Of a DNA stretch of 64,000 nucleotides, positions 56,826-64,000 are shown in pieces; within the stretch, counting starts at the first letter, position 1; every line of letters starts with the position of its first letter. The notes beneath the pieces were generated by a model that saw nothing but the letters and a program-made list of their open reading frames with translations, ran no database searches and was not told where the DNA came from. A program made the translations under genes and the position numbers. This stretch comes from Lolium rigidum (taxonomy: Eukaryota; Streptophyta; Magnoliopsida; Poales; Poaceae), in NCBI RefSeq assembly GCF_022539505.1, contig NC_061514.1, positions 244,082,124-244,146,123 of the forward strand, given 5' to 3'.

Positions 56826-58426
56826 TGATACACGTGAAGCACACGTCCGTTGGGAACCCCAAGTGGAAGGTGTGATGCGTACAGCAGCAAGTTTCCCTCA
56901 GTAAGAAACCAAGGTTATCGAACCAGTAGGAGTCAAGGATCACGTGAAGTTTGTTGGTGACGGAGTGTAGTGCGGCGCAACACCAGGGATTCCGGCGCCA
57001 ACATGGAACCTGCACAACACAATCAACGTACTTTGCCCCAACGTAACAGTGAGGTTGTCAATCTCACCGGCTTGCTGTAAACAAAGGATTAAATGTATAG
57101 TGTGGAAGATGATGTTTGTTTGCGAAGAACAGTAAAGAACAGAGTTTGCAGTAGATTGTATTTCAGATGTAAAAGAATGGATCGGGGTCCACAGTTCACT
57201 AGTGGTGTCTCTCCGATAAGATAAATAGCATGTTGGGTGAATGACTTACAGTTGGGCAATTGACAAATAGAGAGGGCATAACAATGCACATACATATCAC
57301 GATGACTACTATGAGATTTAATCAGGGCATTACGACAAAGTACATAGACCGCTATCCAGCATGCATCTATGCCTAAAAAGTCCACCTTCGGGTTAGCATC
57401 CGCACCCCTTCCAGTATTAAGTTGCAAACAACGGACAATTGCATTAAGTATGGTGCGTAATGTAATCAACACAAATATCCTTAGACAAAGCATTGATGTT
57501 TTATCCCTAGTGGCAACAGCACATCCACAACCTTAGAACTTTCTGTCACTGTCCCAGATTCAATGGAGGCATGAACCCTCTATCGAGCATAAATACTCCC
57601 TCTTGGAGTTACAAGTATCAACTTGGCCAGAGACTCTACTAGCAACGGAGAGCATGCAAGAACACAAACAACATATATATGATAGATTGATAATCAACTT
57701 GACATAGTATTCCATATTCATCGGATCCCAACAAACACAACATGTAGCATTACAAATAGATGATCTTGATCATGATAGGCAGCTCACAAGATCTAACATG
57801 ATAGCACAATGAGGAGAAGACAACCATCTAGCTACTGCTATGGACCCATAGTCCAAGGGTGAACTACTCACACATCAATCCGGAGGCGATCATGGTGATG
57901 AACAGTCCTCCGGGAGATGATTCCCCTCTCCGGCAGGGTGCCGGAGGCGATCTCCTGAATCCCCCGAGATGGGATTGGCAGCGGCGGCGGCGTCTCTGGA
58001 AGTATTTCCGTATCGTGGCTCTCGGTACAGGGGTTTTCGCGACGAAAGCTATAAGTAGGCGGAAGGGCAGGGTTGGTGGAGGCACGAGGGCCCCACACCA
58101 TAGGGTGGCGCATGCCCCACCCAGGCCGCGCGGCCCTGTGGTGTCGGCGCCTCGTCGCCCCACTTCGTAACCCCTTCGGTCTTCTGGAAGCTCCGTGGAA
58201 AAATAAGACCCCGGGCGTTGATTTCGTCCAATTCCGAGAATATTTCCTTTGTAGGATTTCTGAAACCAAAAACAGCAGAAAACAACAACTGGCTCTTCGG
58301 CATCTCGTCAATAGTTTAGTGCCGGAAAATGCATAATAATGACATAAAGTGTGTATAAAATATGTGAGTATCATCATAAAAGTAGCATGGAACATAAGAA
58401 ACTATAGATACGTTTGAGATGTATCA
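56826..58426 (-). repeat. 3' LTR of element D
   Basis: This 1601-bp LTR is related to the LTRs of element B but clearly diverged from them in places. The GC-rich hairpin is at 58101-58138, with weaker pairing than in B. Confidence 0.88.
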
Positions 58427-58442
58427 AGCATCCCCAAGCTTA
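58427..58442 (-). promoter_or_regulatory. Polypurine tract of element D
   Basis: The complement reads CTAAGCTTGGGGATGC, next to the 3' LTR. Confidence 0.8.
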
Positions 58443-61041
58443 GTTCCTACTCGCCCTCGAGTAGGTAAAAGATAACAAGGATAATTTCTGAAGTTACATG
58501 CTATCATAATCTTGATCAATACTATTGTAAAGCATACGAGATGAATGCAGTGATTCGAAGCAATAGTAAAGACAATGATTAAACAACTGAATCATATAGC
58601 AAGGACTTTTCATGAATAGTACTTTCAAGACAAGTATCAATAAGACTTTCATAAGAGTTAACTCATAAAGCAATAGATTCTCGGTAGAAATCTTTGAAAC
58701 AACACAAAGGAAGATATAAGTTTCAGCGGTTGCTTTCAACTTCAACATGTATATCTCATGGATAATTGTCAACACAAAGTAATATAACAAGTGCAATAGG
58801 TAAACATGTAAGAATCAATGCACACAGTTGACACAAGTGTTTGCTTCTAAGATAGAAAGAAGTAGGTAAACTAACTCAACATAAAGTAAAAGATAGGCCC
58901 TTCGCAGAGGGAAGCATGGATTACTATTTTTGTGCTAGAGATTTTCATTTCGAAAACATAGAAACAATTTTGTCAACGGTAGTAATAAATCATATGTGTT
59001 ATGTATAAGACATCTTATAAGTTGCAAGCCTCATGCATAGATTACCAATAGTGCTTGCACCTTGTCCTAATTAGTTTGAATTTACATGGATTATCATTGC
59101 ATAACATATGTTTCAACCAAATGTCACAGAGGGGTACCTCTATGTCGCCTGTACAAAGGTCCAAGGAGATAGATCACATTTGATTTCTCGTTTTTGATAG
59201 ATCTCAACTTAGGACATCCATACCGGGACAACATAGACAACAGATAATGGACTCCTCTTTAATGCATAAGCATTCAACAACAGATAATATTCTCATAAGA
59301 GATTGAGGATTGATGTCCAAACTGAAACTTCCACCATGATTTATGGCTTTAGTTAGCGGCCCAATGTTCTTCTCTAACAATATGCATACTCAAACCATTT
59401 GATCATGATAAATCACCCTTACTTCAGACAAGACGAACATGCATAGAAACTCACATGATATTCAACAAAGGTGTAATAGTTGGTGGCGTCCCCAGAAACA
59501 TGGTTACCGCTCAACAAGTAACTTATAAGAAATAAGATACATAAGCTACATATTCTTTACCACAATAGTTTTTAAGGCTATTTTCCCATGAGCTATATAT
59601 TGCAAAGACAAAGAATAGAATTTTAAAGGTAGCACTCAAGTAATTTACTTTGGAATGGCAGAGAAATACCATGTAGTAGGTAGGTATGGTGGACACAAAT
59701 GGCATAGTTTTTGGCTCAAGGATTTGGATGCACGAGAAGTAATCCCTCTCAATACAAGGCTTAGGCTAGCAAGGTTGTTTGAAGCAAACACAAGTATGAA
59801 CCGGTACAGCAAAACTTACATAAGAACATATTGCAAGCATTATAAGACTCTACACTCGTCTCCTTGTTGTTCAAACACCTTAACCGGAAAATATCTAGAC
59901 TCTAGAGAGACCAATCATGCAAACCAAATTTTAACAAGCTCTATGTAGTTCTTCATTAATAGGTGCAAAGTACATGATGCAAGAGCTTAAACATGACCTA
60001 TATGAGCACAACAATTGCCAAGTATCAAATTATTCAAGACATTATACCAATTACCACATGAAGCATTTTCTATTTCCAACCATAATAATGATGAACGAAG
60101 CAGTTTCATCCTTCGCCATGAACATTAAAGTAAAGCTAAGAACACCAGTGTTCATATGAACGAGTGGAGAGTGTCTCTCTCCCAAACAAGGAATGCTAGG
60201 ATCCGATTTTATTCAAACAAAAACAAAAACAAAAACATACAGACGCTCCAAGTAAAGCACATAAGATGTGACGGAATAAAAATATAATTTCACTAGAGGT
60301 GAACTGATAAGTTGTCGATGAAGAAGGGATGCCTTGGGCATCCCCAAGCTTAGATGCTTGAGTCTTCTTAAAATATGCAGGGATGAACCACGGGGGCATC
60401 CCCAAGCTTAGACTTTTCACTCTTCTTGATCATATTGTATCATCCTCCTCTCTTGACCCTTGAAAACTTCCTCCACACCAAACTCAAAACAAACTCATTA
60501 GAGGGTTAGTGCATAATCGAAAATTCACATATTCAGAGGTGACATATTCTTAACACTTCTGGACATTGCACAAAGCTACTGAAAGTTAATGGAACAAAGA
60601 AATCCATCAAACATAGCAAAACAGGCAATGCGAAATAAAAGACAGAATCTGTCAAAACAGAACAGTCCGTAAAGACGAATTTTTCTGGGGCACTTAACTT
60701 TCTCAGATGAAAAAGCTCAAATTGAATGAAAGTTGCGTACATATCTGAGGATCACGCACGTAAATTGGCATATTTTTCTGAGTTACCTACAGACGGGGCT
60801 GCTCAATTTCGTGACAGTAAGAAATCTGTTTCTACGCAGTAATCCAAATCTAGTATCAACCCTACTATCAAAGACTTTACTTGGCACAACAATGCAATAA
60901 AATAAAGATAAGGAGAGGTTGCTACAGTAGTAACAACTTCCAAGACTCAAATATAAAACAAAAGTGCAGAAGTAAAATAATGGGTTGTCTCCCATAAGCG
61001 CTTTTCTTTAACGCCTTTCAGCTAGGCGCAAAAAGTGTGAA
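58443..61041 (-). other. Long 3' noncoding region of element D
   Basis: No gene. Conserved block 2 is at 58841-58968 and block 1 at 59621-59775. Two internal AAGCTTGGGGATGC-type motifs (complement of 60341-60352 and 60396-60409) lie close together; the first is part of a GGATGCC/GGGCATCC hairpin (60328-60345), as in element B. Confidence 0.7.
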
Positions 61042-63224
61042 TCAAGTATTATCAAGAGATGAAGCATCAACATCATAATTTGTTCTAATAATAGAATCAT
61101 AAGGTAACTTCCTTCTCTTTCTAGGGAAGTGTGCCATACCTTTCTTGAGAGGAAATTGATACTTAATATTACCTTCCTTCACATCAATAATAGCACCAAC
61201 AGTTCGAAGAAAAGGTCTTCCCAAAATAATGGGACAAGATGCATTGCATTCAATATCCAAGACAAAAAGTCAACGCGGACAAGGTTATTGTTAATCATAA
61301 TGCGAACATTATTAATCCTCCCCAAAGGTTTCTTTATAGCATTATCAGCAAGATTAACATCCAAATAACAGTTTTTCAATGGTGGCAAGTCAAGCATATC
61401 ATAGATTTTCTTAGGCATAACAGAAATACTTGCACCAAGATCACATAAAGCATTACAATCAAAATCATTGACCTTCATCTTAATGATGGGCTCCCAACCA
61501 TCTTCTAACTTCCTAGAAATAGAAGTCTCAAGTTTTAATTTCTCTTCTCTAGCTTTTATGAGAGCATTTGTAATATGTTTTGTAAAGGCCAAATTTATAG
61601 CACTAGCATTAGGATTTCTAGCAAGTTTTTGTAAGAACTTAATAACTTCAGAGATATGACAATCATCAAAATCTAAACCATTATGATCTACAACAATGGG
61701 ATCATTGTTCCCAATATTTTGAAAAATTTCAACAGTTTTATCACAAGCAGTTTCAGCAGTTTTAGCAGTTTCAGGCAATTTTGCACGCTTTGCACTAGGA
61801 GTAGAAACATTGCTAACACCAATTATTTTACCATTGATAGTAAGAAGTTTAGCAACATGTGAAGCATCAACATTACTAGTGGTGGTAATAGTCCGAACTT
61901 TAGCTACATTGTTCTCTTTGGCTAGTTTTTCCTCTTTTTCCCACCTAGCATGCAATTCAGCCATCAATCTTATATTTTCATTAATTCGAACTTGGATGGC
62001 GTTTGCTGTAGTAACAATTTTGTTATCATTATCCTCAGGTTTAGCAGCCATTTTATTAATTAAAGAAGATTGTGACTCAGACATGTATGCGATTCGGTTT
62101 TCAGCATTTGAAAGCTTAGTTTGCAAACCCGAAATCTCCATATTCAAATTTTCAAGTTGATTTCCTATATTTTTCAACAAGGCAGATTGTTCATTTATAG
62201 TTTTAGTAAACAATTGATTTTGCTCATATTGTGATTGCATAAAGCTCTTAGTAGCTCTTTCAATTTCTAGCATCTTTTCCTCATTAGGCAAAACAGATCT
62301 ACCATAAGAATTACCATAAGGATTACCACTAGCGGGATATGGCCTATAGTTGTTACCAGAATTATTCCTATAAGCACTGTTGTTGAAATTATTACTTTTA
62401 ATGAAGTTCACATCAACATGCTCTTCTTGAGCTACCAATGAAGCTAAAGGAACATTATTAGGATCAACATTAGATCTACCATTCACAAGCATAGACATAA
62501 TAGCATCAATCTTATCACTCAAGGAGGAGGTTTCTTCAACAGAATTTACCTTCTTACCTTGTGGAGCTCTTTCCGTGTGCCATTCGGAGTAATTTATCAT
62601 CATATCACCAAGAAGCTTTGTTGCCGCGCCTAAGGTGATGGACATAAAAGTACCTCCAGCAGCTGAATCCAATAGGTTCCGCGAAGAAAAATTCAATCCT
62701 GCATAAAAGGTTTGGATGATCATCCAAGTAGTTAGTCCATGGGTAGGGCAATTCTTTACCAAAGATTTCATTCTTTCCCATGCTTGGGCAACATGTTCAT
62801 TATCCAATTGCTTAAAACTCATTATGCTACTTCTCAAAGATATAATTTTAGCGGGAGGATAATATCTACCAATGAAAGCATCCTTACATTTAGGCCATGA
62901 ATCAATACTATTCTTAGGCAAAGATAGCAACCAATCTTTAGCTCTTCCTCTTAAGGAGAAAGGAAACAATTTCAATTTTATAATGTCACCATCTACATCC
63001 TTATACTTTTGCATTTCACAAAGTTCAACAAAATTATTAAGATGGGCAGCAACATCATCAGAACTAACACCAGAAAATTGCTCTCTCATAACAAGATTTA
63101 GTAAAGCAGGTTTAATTTCAAAAAATTCTGCTGTAGTAGCAGGTGGAGCAATGGGTGTGCATAGGAAATCATTATTATTTGTGCTAGTGAAGCCACACAA
63201 CTTAGTATTCTCAGGAGTACCCAT
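61042..63224 (-). pseudogene. gag-protease of element D
   Basis: The main frame (63224-61179) starts MGTPENTKLCGFTS and matches element B's protein throughout: gag domain with FSLRGRAKDWLLSLP and FIGRYYPPAKI, a coiled-coil-like stretch, and a C-terminal CDLGASISVMPKKIY protease motif. It also keeps an Asn/Tyr/Gly-rich linker (NNSGNNYRPYPASGNPYGNS) that B has lost. One missing base near 61265 shifts the frame before CPIILGRPFL; the tail is in the frame 61260-61042 (GRPFLRTVGAIIDV to SSLDNT). Confidence 0.85.
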
Positions 63225-63461
63225 TTTAGCAGTAGTAAATAAAGTAAACTAAATAAAGTAAATGCAAGTAACTAATTTTTTTGTGTTTTTAATATAGAGA
63301 ACGCAAACAAGACAGTAAATAAAGTAAAGCTAGTAACTAATATTTTTTGTATTTTTGATATAGAGAACAAACAAAGCAGTAAATAAAATAAAGTAAAGCA
63401 AGACAAAAACAAAGTAAAAAAGATTGGATGTGGGAGACTCCCCTTGCAGCGTGTCTTGATC

Positions 63462-63479
63462 TCCCCGGCAACGGCGCCA
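63462..63479 (-). promoter_or_regulatory. Primer binding site, tRNA-Asp type (element D)
   Basis: The complement reads TGGCGCCGTTGCCGGGGA, 11 bp from the 5' LTR. Confidence 0.85.
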
Positions 63480-63490
63480 TAAATTTAGCT

Positions 63491-64000
63491 TGATACGCGT
63501 GAAGCACACGTCCGTTGGGAACCCCAAGTGGAAGGTGTGATGCGTACAGCAGTAAGTTTCCCTCAGTCAGAAACCAAGGTTAGCGAAGCAGTAGGAGTCA
63601 AGGATCACGTGAAGGTTATTGGTGACGGAGTGTAGTGCGGCGCAACACCAGGGATTCCGGCGCCAACGTGGAACCTGCACAACACAATCAAAGTACTTTG
63701 CCCCAACGTAACAGTGAGGTTGTCAATCTCACCGGCTTGCTATATACAAAGGATTAAATGTATAGTGTGGAAGATGATGTTTGTTTGCGAAGAACAGTAA
63801 AGAACAGAGTTTGCAGTAGATTGTATTTCAGATGTAAAAGAATGGATCGGGGTCCACAGTTCACTAGTGGTGTCTCTCCGATAAGATAAATAGCATGTTG
63901 GGTGAATGACTTACAGTTGGGCAATTGACAAATAGAGAGGGCATAACAATGCACATACATATCACGATGACTACTATGAGATTTAATCAGGGCATTACGA
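63491..64000 (-). repeat. 5' LTR of element D, partial
   Basis: This begins TGATACGCGTGAAGC and matches 56826 onward of the left LTR until the window ends. Confidence 0.88.

Larger units (their letters stand above)
56826..64000 (-). mobile_element. Non-autonomous Gypsy retrotransposon D, runs off window
   Basis: Same family as element B, minus strand. The 3' LTR is at 56826-58426; the 5' LTR starts at 63491 and leaves the window. The gag-protease gene (63224-61042) is the only coding region; RT and integrase are absent. The left target duplication copy would be CCCTC (56821-56825); the right copy is not in view. Confidence 0.88.

Overview
The window is a piece of a large, repeat-rich grass genome, most likely Triticeae (wheat, barley or Aegilops). 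The reasons are Athila-type Gypsy retrotransposons with 1.5-1.6 kb LTRs, a CACTA transposon with typical Triticeae subterminal repeats, a Tourist-like MITE, Helitron termini and GC-rich LINE-like insertions. The only plausible cellular genes are a small divergent pair of LEA_2-like membrane protein genes, present twice. No tRNA, rRNA or CRISPR array is visible. Calls rest on reading the sequence, with no database comparison; family names are tentative.

Layout. 1-2430: unassigned DNA with a Helitron 3' end (1801-1830) and a MITE (2075-2384). 2440-4247: a 5'-truncated, broken LINE. 4781-33247: one complete CACTA element (TSD ATG on both sides) swollen by nested insertions. Its transposase is split by Gypsy element A (7123-25678, TSD GTGAT), and A's 3' LTR is split by Gypsy element B (17004-25166, TSD ACCCC). 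The rest of the CACTA carries hairpin tandem repeats and a second, multi-exon ORF ending in a Ulp1-like cysteine peptidase. 33390-34735: a GC-rich LINE-like insertion with an 11-bp TSD.

34936-42963: a Helitron (34936-36922) followed by the divergent LEA_2-like pair. A segment of about 3.84 kb (34964-38800) holding most of the Helitron and the pair is repeated in tandem at 38801-42637 with almost no differences. The first copy of the plus-strand gene is cut at the breakpoint. The second runs into another LINE-like insertion (42952-54891), which is itself split by Gypsy element C (43700-54240, minus strand, TSD GGCCG). 55885-56825 is a third LINE-like insertion, interrupted by Gypsy element D (56826 to beyond the window end, minus strand).

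How the parts relate. A and C belong to one family that carries pol. B and D belong to a second family that encodes only gag plus a protease-like domain and has no reverse transcriptase or integrase. All four share the same tRNA-Asp-type primer binding site, AAGCTTGGGG polypurine tract, GC-rich hairpin and two conserved blocks in the long 3' noncoding region. This fits B/D being non-autonomous elements mobilised by A/C-type enzymes. A and C also carry, behind pol, what looks like a second promoter and an extra ORF. These shared noncoding parts are the most interesting candidates in the window.
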